A DNA stretch of 64,000 nt from JADZAI01 sp046348585 (GTDB taxonomy: Bacteria > Pseudomonadota > Alphaproteobacteria > Micropepsales > Micropepsaceae). The stretch's first letter is position 1. The number at the start of each line of letters is the position of its first letter. The stretch lies in contig JAXMDZ010000002.1 in NCBI GenBank assembly GCA_046348585.1, positions 310,001-374,000 of the forward strand, given 5' to 3'. This document shows positions 8,496 to 15,765 of this stretch, piece after piece. The notes below the pieces were generated by a model. The model searched no databases and had not been told where the DNA came from. It worked only from the letters and a program-made list of their open reading frames with translations. Both the position numbers and the translations under genes were made by a program.

Positions 8496-8818
8496 TCAAC
8501 TTCCCGCATGCACCGCCCGTCGCGCCTCGGCTTCCGAGATCGACCCGGCATGCGCCGCCCGCGCGGCCGCCTCCGCCAGCGGCGTCATGCCGTCGAATCG
8601 GGCTTGGGCCTCGAAGGCGGCGGGATCCGATTTGGCGGCGATGAGGCGGCGCTGCGCTTGCCGTACCACAAGAAGCTCGGCCAGCGGCAGCCGGCCCGCC
8701 GTGCCTGTGCCGTTGCAGGCGGGGCAGCCGGGCGCGCGCCATGTTCCGTCCGGCGCTTGCCGCTTGCACGCATCGCACAAGCGCCTCGCCAGCCGCCGCG
8801 TCAGGCGGCGCTCTTGTG
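8496..8818 (-). pseudogene. gspE-type secretion ATPase 3' fragment (copy B)
   Basis: The minus-strand frame reads RRLTRRLARRLCDACK, then GCPACNGTGTAGRLPLAEL, then about 60 more residues to a stop. This is the C-terminal end of a type II secretion ATPase (GspE/PulE), with the paired CxxC zinc motif. It lacks all upstream ATPase motifs and is cut at about 8818, where unrelated sequence begins. A shorter, diverged copy (A) lies about 2.2 kb away on the other side of the RHS cassette. No other secretion gene is in the window. Confidence 0.65.
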
Positions 8819-8917
8819 GACGATCATCCGGTCCCCCTCCGGGGCTGATACGGCTTCGACACCTTCGGCTTCCCCAGGGACAGGCCGGATGAACAACCCA
8901 TTGAACGCCCGTACCTG

Positions 8918-8962
8918 GAGCATCGCCCGAGGAAGCGGACCGCGGTCCTTCGGGCGATGCTC
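8918..8962. repeat. Inverted repeat, 13-bp perfect stem
   Basis: The arms gagcatcgcccga (8918-8930) and tcgggcgatgctc (8950-8962) are exact reverse complements. The loop contains the palindrome gaccgcggtc. It has no run of T on either side. It may stop or stabilise the transcript coming from the crotonase gene on the minus strand, or be an element end. Confidence 0.55.
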
Positions 8963-8978
8963 AATCGAGGGACCGGTG

Positions 8979-9006
8979 CCCCGTTTCCCAATCCGCCGGA
9001 ACGGGG
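8979..9006 (-). terminator. Hairpin after the crotonase gene
   Basis: The arms ccccgtt (8979-8985) and aacgggg (9000-9006) pair perfectly over 7 bp. It lies about 10 bases downstream of the crotonase stop codon on the minus strand. There is no clear T-run, so it is at best a weak terminator. Confidence 0.35.
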
Positions 9007-9015
9007 CTCCGGGCT

Positions 9016-9831
9016 TCAGTCGGCGTAGTTCGCCGCCCGCTTCTGCAGGTTCGACATGATCGCCTCGACCTGGTTCGGGCTGCCGATCAGGGCGATCTGC
9101 TCCACGGATTCGGCCAGAAGGATCTCGGCCGAACTGCCATGCGCGGCGAGGTTCATCAGCCGCTTGCCGGCGCGGATCGCGGTCGGGCTTTTCGAGGCGA
9201 TCTCGCGGGCGAGCGCCAGCGCGTCCTCGCGCGGGCTCGCGGTGACCTTCGTCGCGAAGCCGTAAGCGCCCGCCTCCTCGCCCGAAAAGATACGGCCCGT
9301 ATAGGTCAGCTCGCGCACGATGTCCTCGCGGGCGAGGCGGCGCATCAATTCGACGCCGCCCATGTCGGGCACCAGGCCCCATTTGATCTCCATGACCGAA
9401 AGGCGCGTGTCGGGCGCGACATAGCGGATATCGGCCCCCAGCATCAGCTGGAAGCCGCCGCCGAAGGCGACGCCGTGCACCGCCGCGATCACCGGCACCG
9501 GCACGTCGCGCCAGACCATGGCGACGTATTGCGCGCGGTTCGACTCGCCGTGGCTGCGTTCGGCGAGATTGCCGCCCGCGCTGCTTTCGCCCGCCTTGCG
9601 CGAGCCGTCGGCCATCTTGCCGAAATTGCCCATGTCGAGCCCGGCGCAGAAGGCCTTGCCGTCGCCCGAAACGACGGCGGCGCGCACGCCCTTCTCGGTC
9701 TTCAGCCGCTCGCCCGCCGCGACCAGCGCCTTGAACATGGCGTCGTCCAGCGCGTTCATCTTGTCGGTGCGCGTCAGGCGCACGTCGGCGACGCCGTCCT
9801 CGATGACGATCTTGACCCGGTCCTCGCTCAT
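9016..9831 (-). CDS. Enoyl-CoA hydratase/isomerase (crotonase) family protein
   Basis: The protein is 271 residues, a full-length crotonase. The oxyanion-hole segments are AFCAGLDMGNF and AVHGVAFGGGF, followed by the usual active-site region SVMEIKWGLVPDMGG. The Glu of MEIK matches one catalytic position; the second is Asp in PDMGG, so hydratase versus isomerase or another crotonase activity cannot be decided. It is the last gene of a minus-strand unit with the SDR gene (TGATG overlap) and the metallo-hydrolase, pointing to a CoA-thioester pathway. Confidence 0.85.
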   Translation of the reverse strand: MSEDRVKIVIEDGVADVRLTRTDKMNALDDAMFKALVAAGERLKTEKGVRAAVVSGDGKAFCAGLDMGNFGKMADGSRKAGESSAGGNLAERSHGESNRAQYVAMVWRDVPVPVIAAVHGVAFGGGFQLMLGADIRYVAPDTRLSVMEIKWGLVPDMGGVELMRRLAREDIVRELTYTGRIFSGEEAGAYGFATKVTASPREDALALAREIASKSPTAIRAGKRLMNLAAHGSSAEILLAESVEQIALIGSPNQVEAIMSNLQKRAANYAD

Positions 9832-10592
9832 CAGAAATTTCCTCCGTCGATATTGATCTTCTGTCCGTTGGCGTAGGGGTTGGCGTCCGAGACCAGCCAG
9901 ACGACCGCCGCCGCCACGTCTTCAGGCTCACTGACGCGGCCGAAGGGCGAGGTGGCGTCGAGGTCGTGGATGTCCTTGGCGCCGCGCGCCTTGCTGAGGC
10001 GGCGGCCCATCTCGGTCACCGTCAGGCTGGGGGCGACGATGTTGCAGCGTATGCCGTTCTTCTGTTCTTCCTTGGCGATGGTGCGGGCGAGCGCCTCCTC
10101 GGCCGCCTTGCCCATATTGTAGGGCACGCCGCCCGCCGACATGTAGAGCGTCGCCACCGACGAGATCATCACGATGTCGCCGCGCCCGGCCTTGCGCAGA
10201 TGCGGAATGGCGAGCTTGGAGAGCACGAAGGGGGCGATCGCGTGCACGCCGACGACGCGGCGCAGCTCGGCCGGGTCGGTGTCGGCGACGCTCTGGCCGC
10301 GGCTGGCGATGCCGGCATTGTTGACGAGGATCGAGAGCGAACCGAAATCGGCGGCGACCGCCTCGATCAGTCCGGCGCAGGCGGCATCGTCGTCGACCGC
10401 GGCCTGGTAGGTCTTCGCCCGCCGTCCCATCGCGCGGATCGCCGCGGCGACCTCTTCGGCGTCGGCCTCCTCGCGGCGGTAATTGACGGCGACGTCGGCC
10501 CCCGCCCCGGCCAGCGCCAGCGCGATCGCCCGGCCGATGCCGCGGCTTCCTCCGGTGACGAGCGCGACGCGCCCCTCCAGCGAGATCTTCAT
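9831..10592 (-). CDS. Short-chain dehydrogenase/reductase (SDR)
   Basis: This 253-residue protein is a classical NAD(P)-dependent SDR. It shows the nucleotide-binding TGGSRGIG (residues 13-20), the NNAG structural motif (91-94), and the catalytic Ser145, Tyr158 and Lys162 (YNMGK). The sequence resembles FabG-type 3-oxoacyl reductases, and the C-terminal GQKINIDGG is typical. The ATG at 10592 follows an AGGGA ribosome site; the much longer frame upstream is a shadow of the metallo-hydrolase gene. It overlaps the crotonase start by one base, so hydroxyacyl oxidation or reduction next to enoyl-CoA hydration is a reasonable guess. Confidence 0.85.
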   Translation of the reverse strand: MKISLEGRVALVTGGSRGIGRAIALALAGAGADVAVNYRREEADAEEVAAAIRAMGRRAKTYQAAVDDDAACAGLIEAVAADFGSLSILVNNAGIASRGQSVADTDPAELRRVVGVHAIAPFVLSKLAIPHLRKAGRGDIVMISSVATLYMSAGGVPYNMGKAAEEALARTIAKEEQKNGIRCNIVAPSLTVTEMGRRLSKARGAKDIHDLDATSPFGRVSEPEDVAAAVVWLVSDANPYANGQKINIDGGNF

Positions 10593-10624
10593 GGTCGTTT
10601 CGTCCCTGTCTTTCTTGTTGTCGA

Positions 10625-11566
10625 TTATGGGGCGCTGCGCTCCGGCAGGCGATAGAGGCTGGCGGGGCCGGGCGGCCCGTCGGTCAGGATGCGGCGGTCC
10701 TCGGTCATGGCGAGGATGTGCGAGAAGACGCTCATCGCGGCGGCCGGATGCAGCCGCCTGTCGATGTCGGCATACATCGCCGCCACCATCTCGGGGATGC
10801 GGCCGAGGCCGCGCGCCAGGCAGTCGAGGATCTGCGCCTCGCGGTCGCGCCGGTGGGCGATCAGGGTTTCGACATAGACGCGCGGATCGCGGCCCATGGC
10901 GTCGTGCGGACCGCCGATGGGCGCGCCGTGGGTCGGGTAGTAAACGCGCTCGCCCCGCGCCGTCAGCCGCTCCAGCGAGCGCAGATAGGCCCGCATATCC
11001 CCATCCGGCGCCCCAACCACAGTGGTCGACCAGCCCATCACATGATCGCCGGGAAAGAACGCGCCTTCCTCGATTAGCGCGAAGCACATGTGGTTCGAGG
11101 TATGGCCCGGCGTGAAGACCGCCTCGAAGGTGAAGTCCGCGCCGGCGATGCGGTCGCCGTCGCGCACCGCCTCGTCGGGCACGAAGGCGGTGTCGCCCGC
11201 CTCCTCGAGCCGCACATGGTCGCCGCCGCGCAGCGAGCCGTGCGGCCCGTAGCCATAGGTCGCCGCGCCCGTCGCCGCCTTCAGCGCGGCGGCGAGCGGC
11301 GAATGATCGACATGGGTGTGGGTGACGAGGATATGGGTGATCGGCGTTCCGCCCGCCGCCTTGAGGATCGCCGCCAGATGGTCGTCGTCGGCAGGGCCGG
11401 GATCGATCACCGCGAGGGCCGCGCGCCCGACCAGATAGGTGCCCGTGCCGTGAAAGGTGAAGGGCGAGGGATTGCGCGCCAGCACGCGGCGGACGAGCGG
11501 CGAAAGCGCCACGGCTTCGCCATAGGCCGGATCGTAGTCGCGATTGACGGGGACGGTTACGGGCAT
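10625..11566 (-). CDS. MBL-fold metallo-hydrolase (LACTB2-like)
   Basis: The protein has 313 residues with the metallo-beta-lactamase metal motif THTHVDH (His83, His85, Asp87, His88), then FTPGHTSNH and FFPGDHVMG for the second site. It resembles the LACTB2/glyoxalase-II-like group with a C-terminal helical extension (HRRDREAQIL). Members hydrolyse thioesters, RNA or lactones; the substrate here is unknown. It is the first gene of a unit with the SDR (32 bases away) and crotonase. Its promoter must lie in the 84 bases shared with the divergent GST gene. Confidence 0.8.
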   Translation of the reverse strand: MPVTVPVNRDYDPAYGEAVALSPLVRRVLARNPSPFTFHGTGTYLVGRAALAVIDPGPADDDHLAAILKAAGGTPITHILVTHTHVDHSPLAAALKAATGAATYGYGPHGSLRGGDHVRLEEAGDTAFVPDEAVRDGDRIAGADFTFEAVFTPGHTSNHMCFALIEEGAFFPGDHVMGWSTTVVGAPDGDMRAYLRSLERLTARGERVYYPTHGAPIGGPHDAMGRDPRVYVETLIAHRRDREAQILDCLARGLGRIPEMVAAMYADIDRRLHPAAAMSVFSHILAMTEDRRILTDGPPGPASLYRLPERSAP

Positions 11567-11650
11567 GGGGCCACTCTTGCGGAGGCCGGAGCGAAGCGCC
11601 AGTCTCGCCCGGCGTCAATCCAGCCATCAGAATACCAAGGAGGAACCCCC

Positions 11651-12262
11651 ATGAAGTTCTATAATTCGATCGGCCCCAATCCGCATGTCGTGCGGGTCTT
11701 CGCGGCCGAGAAGGGCATCGCGCTCGACAAGGTCGAGGTCGATCTGATGAAGGGCGAGAATCGCCAGAGCGACCACCTCAAGCGCAATACCGCCGGCCAG
11801 CTGCCGAGCCTCGAGACCGACAGCGGGCAGTTCGTCAACGAGATCACCGCGATCTGCGAATATCTGGAGGAGAAATTCCCCTCCCCGGCTCTGATCGGCG
11901 CGACCCCGGAAGAACGCGCCGAGACGCGCATGTGGGTGCGCCGGCTCGACGAGAACGTCCTCGTGCCGCTGACCACCGGCTTCCGCTGGGCGGAGGGCGA
12001 GAAGCTCTTCACCGGCCGCATCCCCGTGTTCCCGGAGGCCGCGCCGTTCCTCAAGTCCCTCGCCAAGGACCGCCTCGCCTGGATCGACAAGATGCTGGAA
12101 GGCCGGACCTGGTTCTGCGGCGACCGCTTCACGCTCGCCGACATCATGGCGGGCGTCTTCCTGGTGTTCGGCACGATGGTCGGCCAGCCGCTGGACCCGG
12201 CCAACAAGAATCTCGCGGCGATCGTCGAGCGGGTGAAGGCGCGCCCGAGCTTCGCCGCCTGA
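11651..12262 (+). CDS. Glutathione S-transferase
   Basis: The 203-residue protein has an N-terminal thioredoxin-like domain (1-80, with the glutathione-binding turn around GQLPSLETD and NEITAICEYL) and a helical C-terminal domain with the GST signature FTLADIMAGVF. The ATG has AGGA ten bases upstream. It is transcribed away from the metallo-hydrolase gene. GST with crotonase, SDR and a CoA ligase nearby suggests handling of an electrophilic or xenobiotic intermediate; this is inference. Confidence 0.85.
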   Translation: MKFYNSIGPNPHVVRVFAAEKGIALDKVEVDLMKGENRQSDHLKRNTAGQLPSLETDSGQFVNEITAICEYLEEKFPSPALIGATPEERAETRMWVRRLDENVLVPLTTGFRWAEGEKLFTGRIPVFPEAAPFLKSLAKDRLAWIDKMLEGRTWFCGDRFTLADIMAGVFLVFGTMVGQPLDPANKNLAAIVERVKARPSFAA

Positions 12263-12296
12263 GGCCTCGCGCCCCGCACCCGGGGGCGGGCCGGCG

Positions 12297-13850
12297 TCAG
12301 ATCGCCCGGCCCGCCTTCTCCCAATAGGGATCGCGCAGCTTGCGCTTGAAGATCTTGCCGCTGTCCTCGCGCGGCAGCGTCGGCTGGAAGTCGATGATCT
12401 TGGGGATCTTGTAGCGCGCCAGATGTTTGGCGAGTTCGGCGCGCACGAAGGCCGCGTCGATCCGCGCTTCGGGATAAGGCTGCACCACGGCGCACAGCGC
12501 CTCGCCGAATTCCTCGTCGGGCACGCCGAAGACCGCGCCGTCGGCGACGCCCGGCACCTTCAGCAACTCGGCCTCGATCTCGGCGGGATAGATGTTCACT
12601 CCGCCGGAGATCACCATGTTGTTGCGGCGGTCGCAGAGATAGATGAAACCGTCCTCGTCCTGATAGCCGACGTCGCCGACCGAGATCAGCCCGTCGACCT
12701 CGGCCTTGCGGCGCTTCTCGTCGTCGCCGTGATAGGTGAAGTCGAGCCCGGTGGTGAGGCGGACATAGATGTCGCCGGGCGTGCCGCGCTCCACGTCCTT
12801 GCCGTCCTCGCCGAGGATGCGCAGCTTCACGTTGGGCAATGGCTTTCCGACCGTGCCGGGATGGGCGAGCCATTCCTGCGCCGTGCAGAAGACGACCGCG
12901 CCGGTTTCGGTCGCGCCGTAATACTCGTTGATGATCGGTCCCCACCACTCGATCATCGCGCGCTTGACGTGCGGCGGACACGGCGCGGCGGCGTGCACGA
13001 TGAACTCCAGCGACGAGACGTCGTATTTGCGCCGCGTCTCCTCGGGCAGCTTCAGCAGGCGCACGAACATCGTCGGCACCATCTGGATGTGGGTGACGCG
13101 GTGCTTCTCGATGAGGCGGAGCATGTCCTCCGGATCGAAGCGCGGCTGAAGGATCACGTCCGCGCCGGCCCTGACCGCAAGGCCGCTATAGGTGTTGGGA
13201 GCCGAGTGATACATCGGCCCCGGTATGATCGATGAGATCCGCTTCGCGCCGGGATTGGCGAAGGCGGCGGCGAGGCCGAAGACCGTGCCGATGGTGACGG
13301 CGCTGGAAGCCGCCTGTTCCGCGGTCGGCGGCGCGCGCTTGACGCCCTTGGGCCGTCCGGTCGTGCCGCTCGTGTAGATCATCGCGCCCGGCGGGTCGGC
13401 GACTTCCGGGGCGCGGCGCTCGAAGCCTTCCAGCCAGGCGTTCCAGTCGGTCCGGCCTGCGGGAACGGCCGCCTCCTCGGGCGAGACGCGAAAGGCGGCG
13501 GCGATCTCGGGCGGCGTCGCCACGACCAGCACCGGCACGCCGGGCGGCAGCGCGGCCTCGACGGCGCGCAGCAGATCGGCGTGAATGACGATCGCCTTGG
13601 CCCCGCAATTGCGGAAGAGATAATCCGCCTCGTCGACCGTGTAGTGCCAGTTGACCGGCACCGGGTAGCCGCCGAGCTGACCGATCGCGGCGGAGGCCTC
13701 GAAGAACGCGAAATCGTTGCGCAGCATGATCGCCACCGCATCGCCGCGGCCGATGCCGAGCGTGGCGAACCCTGCGGCGGCGCGCTCGGCGCGCGCCTGA
13801 AGGTCGGCGTGGCTCAGCGTGCGCGCGCCCGAGATGATGCTGGCCGTCAT
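12297..13850 (-). CDS. AMP-dependent acyl-CoA synthetase
   Basis: A protein of 517 residues in the ANL ligase family, which adenylates a carboxylic acid and passes it to CoA. Visible motifs are the phosphate loop YTSGTTGRPKG (159-169), YYGATETG (A5), the hinge region SVGDVGYQDEDG, and the C-terminal lysine segment REDSGKIFKRKL. The start at 13850 is preferred over an upstream ATG because GGAGAA precedes it and the homologous sequence begins there. Substrate is unknown; the pattern is closer to bulky or medium-chain acid ligases than to acetyl-CoA synthetase. It converges on the GST gene with only 34 bases between. Confidence 0.85.
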   Translation of the reverse strand: MTASIISGARTLSHADLQARAERAAAGFATLGIGRGDAVAIMLRNDFAFFEASAAIGQLGGYPVPVNWHYTVDEADYLFRNCGAKAIVIHADLLRAVEAALPPGVPVLVVATPPEIAAAFRVSPEEAAVPAGRTDWNAWLEGFERRAPEVADPPGAMIYTSGTTGRPKGVKRAPPTAEQAASSAVTIGTVFGLAAAFANPGAKRISSIIPGPMYHSAPNTYSGLAVRAGADVILQPRFDPEDMLRLIEKHRVTHIQMVPTMFVRLLKLPEETRRKYDVSSLEFIVHAAAPCPPHVKRAMIEWWGPIINEYYGATETGAVVFCTAQEWLAHPGTVGKPLPNVKLRILGEDGKDVERGTPGDIYVRLTTGLDFTYHGDDEKRRKAEVDGLISVGDVGYQDEDGFIYLCDRRNNMVISGGVNIYPAEIEAELLKVPGVADGAVFGVPDEEFGEALCAVVQPYPEARIDAAFVRAELAKHLARYKIPKIIDFQPTLPREDSGKIFKRKLRDPYWEKAGRAI

Positions 13851-13948
13851 GGCGTTCTCCCCGAATTTCTTTGGGGCGATTGAGGCCCGGCGGCGGGTCT
13901 CGCGCAAGAGGCGGCATGGGACGCCCGTTCGCGCCCCATGCCGCTACG

Positions 13949-15391
13949 TCAGAACCGGCCGCGATGGCGGGTGAGGTATTCGAACCGCCAGGTCATCAGC
14001 GACGCAGCGACGGCGAGGCCGGCGGCGAGGCCGATCCACACGCCCTGACCTTCCAGATAGGTCCAGAATCCGAGCGCCGCGCCGACCGGGAAACCGACCG
14101 CCCAATAGGAGAGGCCGGCGATCCACATCGGCACGTTCATGTCCTTCAGGCCGCGCAGCGCGAAGGCGGCGGCGACCTGCTGCCCGTCGGCGAGCTGGAA
14201 GACCGCCGCGACCATCAGGTACTGCGCGGCGAAGCCGGCGGCGACCACCGCCCTCTGATCGCCCAGATCGAGATAGAGACCGGCGATGAAATACGGCCAG
14301 GTCCACATCACGAAGGCGGTCACCGCCATGCAGGCGAAGGTGAGCAGCATGCCGGCATGGCCCGCCCGCCGCACCGCCGCCCAGTCGCGCGCCCCCGCCG
14401 CATAGCCCGTGCGCACCGTGGTGGCGAAGGCGATGCCGAGCGGCACCTGGAAGGTGAGCGAGGCGATGTTGATGGCGATCTGGTGACCGGCCAGCTCCGC
14501 CGTGCCGAACAGCCCGACCAGCCACAGCGCCGCGTTGAAGACCCCGCCCTCGAAGAACAGCGTCATGCCGATCGGCAGGCCGAGCCAGACGAAGCGCGCG
14601 ATACGGCGGGTTTCGAAACGAAACAGGCCCTCGAACGGACGGATGCCCCTGGTCGCCGGATGATAGACGACGCACAGCGCCAGCGCCGCGGCGCTGACGA
14701 TGGTGGCGCAGCTCGTCGCAAGCCCGGAGCCGACGACGCCGAGGGCTGGAAAGCCGAACGGGCCGAAGATGAAGATCCAGTTGAACAGCGCGTTCACGCC
14801 GATCCAGGCGATGGTGACGTAGAGCGCCGGGCGCGGCCGGCTGAGCGCCGAAAAGAGGTTCCGCATCACGCCGATCAGCAGCATGAAGGGCAGCGCGGGT
14901 ATGAGCGCCAGCACATAGATCGAGGCCGTCGCCGAAGCCTGCGCGTTCTGACCCAGCAGGGCGAAGAGCGGCCGCGCGAAAAGCAGAAGGACGATCGCCG
15001 GCACGGCGGCGAGCGTCACCGCCCAGAGCGCGGTGCGCAGCTGCGCCCGCAATTCGTTCGCGGTGTCGGCGCGCCGCCGCGCCGGGTCGAGCCCATGCGG
15101 ATCGGCGCCGATCGCCTGCGACAGCAGCGGCGAGACCGCCGAGGAGAGGCCGAAGCCGAACATCATCGGCAGATAGAAGAGGCTGAGGCCCAGCGCCGCC
15201 GCGGCGAGCGCGTCGGGGCCGAGGCGGCCCAGCATCAGCACGTCGGTGGTGCCGATCGCCATCGAGGCGAGCTGCGTCAGGACGAGCGGCCAGGCCAGAC
15301 GCAGCGTCGCTGCGATCTCGCCGGAAAAGGTCTGGGGAAGCTGGAGGGCGGAAGACGGCCGATGGGCGGCCTGAACTGCGTCTGCGGTCAT
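13949..15391 (-). CDS. MATE-family multidrug efflux transporter
   Basis: The 480-residue protein has twelve predicted membrane helices in two similar halves, as in NorM-type MATE exporters. Typical segments are the first-helix region LAWPLVLTQLASMAIGTTD and LGRLGPDALAAAALG. It should export cationic drugs or metabolites from the inner membrane using a Na+ or H+ gradient. It stands alone, between the acyl-CoA ligase and the tRNA gene. Confidence 0.9.
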   Translation of the reverse strand: MTADAVQAAHRPSSALQLPQTFSGEIAATLRLAWPLVLTQLASMAIGTTDVLMLGRLGPDALAAAALGLSLFYLPMMFGFGLSSAVSPLLSQAIGADPHGLDPARRRADTANELRAQLRTALWAVTLAAVPAIVLLLFARPLFALLGQNAQASATASIYVLALIPALPFMLLIGVMRNLFSALSRPRPALYVTIAWIGVNALFNWIFIFGPFGFPALGVVGSGLATSCATIVSAAALALCVVYHPATRGIRPFEGLFRFETRRIARFVWLGLPIGMTLFFEGGVFNAALWLVGLFGTAELAGHQIAINIASLTFQVPLGIAFATTVRTGYAAGARDWAAVRRAGHAGMLLTFACMAVTAFVMWTWPYFIAGLYLDLGDQRAVVAAGFAAQYLMVAAVFQLADGQQVAAAFALRGLKDMNVPMWIAGLSYWAVGFPVGAALGFWTYLEGQGVWIGLAAGLAVAASLMTWRFEYLTRHRGRF

Positions 15392-15503
15392 TTTCTGGCG
15401 GGTCCTGAGGAGGTCAGGGGAAGCGGCCGCCAGGCGTTCCGGCGGCAGATCAGGCGGGCGGGTTATCCATCGAACGGGTCATCCTTGGGTCCGTGATTTG
15501 AAG

Positions 15504-15580
15504 TGGTCGGAGAGAGAGGATTCGAACCTCCGGCCCCTGCTTCCCGAAAGCAGTGCTCTACCAGGCTGAGCTACTCTCCG
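15504..15580 (-). tRNA. tRNA-Pro (CGG)
   Basis: The minus strand folds into a complete 77-nt cloverleaf. The acceptor stem is CGGAGAG/CTCTCCG, the D arm GCTC/GAGC, and the anticodon stem CTGCT/AGCAG with loop TTCGGGA, giving anticodon CGG. The T loop is TTCGAAT. The discriminator A and the CCA end are encoded. Confidence 0.95.
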
Positions 15581-15702
15581 ACGCGGGAGGCGAGGGTGTA
15601 ACCGCGCCGCCGGGCGAAAGCAAGCGGGCGATGGCGATTTGGCGAAAAGCCTTTCCGGCGAGGCGCGAACGCCACAACGGTGGCCGCAGACCGCGCCGCA
15701 GC

Positions 15703-15736
15703 CAAAGAAAAACGGCGGGCATTTCTGCCCGCCGTC
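15703..15736 (-). terminator. Intrinsic terminator of the TonB receptor gene
   Basis: A perfect 10-bp stem (acggcgggca and tgcccgccgt, loop of four, 15712-15735) is followed on the minus strand by a T-rich run (complement of 15703-15712). It lies 30 bases past the receptor stop codon, the expected place for a strong Rho-independent terminator. Confidence 0.85.
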
Positions 15737-15765
15737 TTCGATGGAATGATCCGATCCTTCGAGGA

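Noticed and set aside
8105..8551. 148-residue minus-strand frame in the scar region
   Set aside because: It crosses the immunity gene and debris, has no recognisable domain and no ribosome site.
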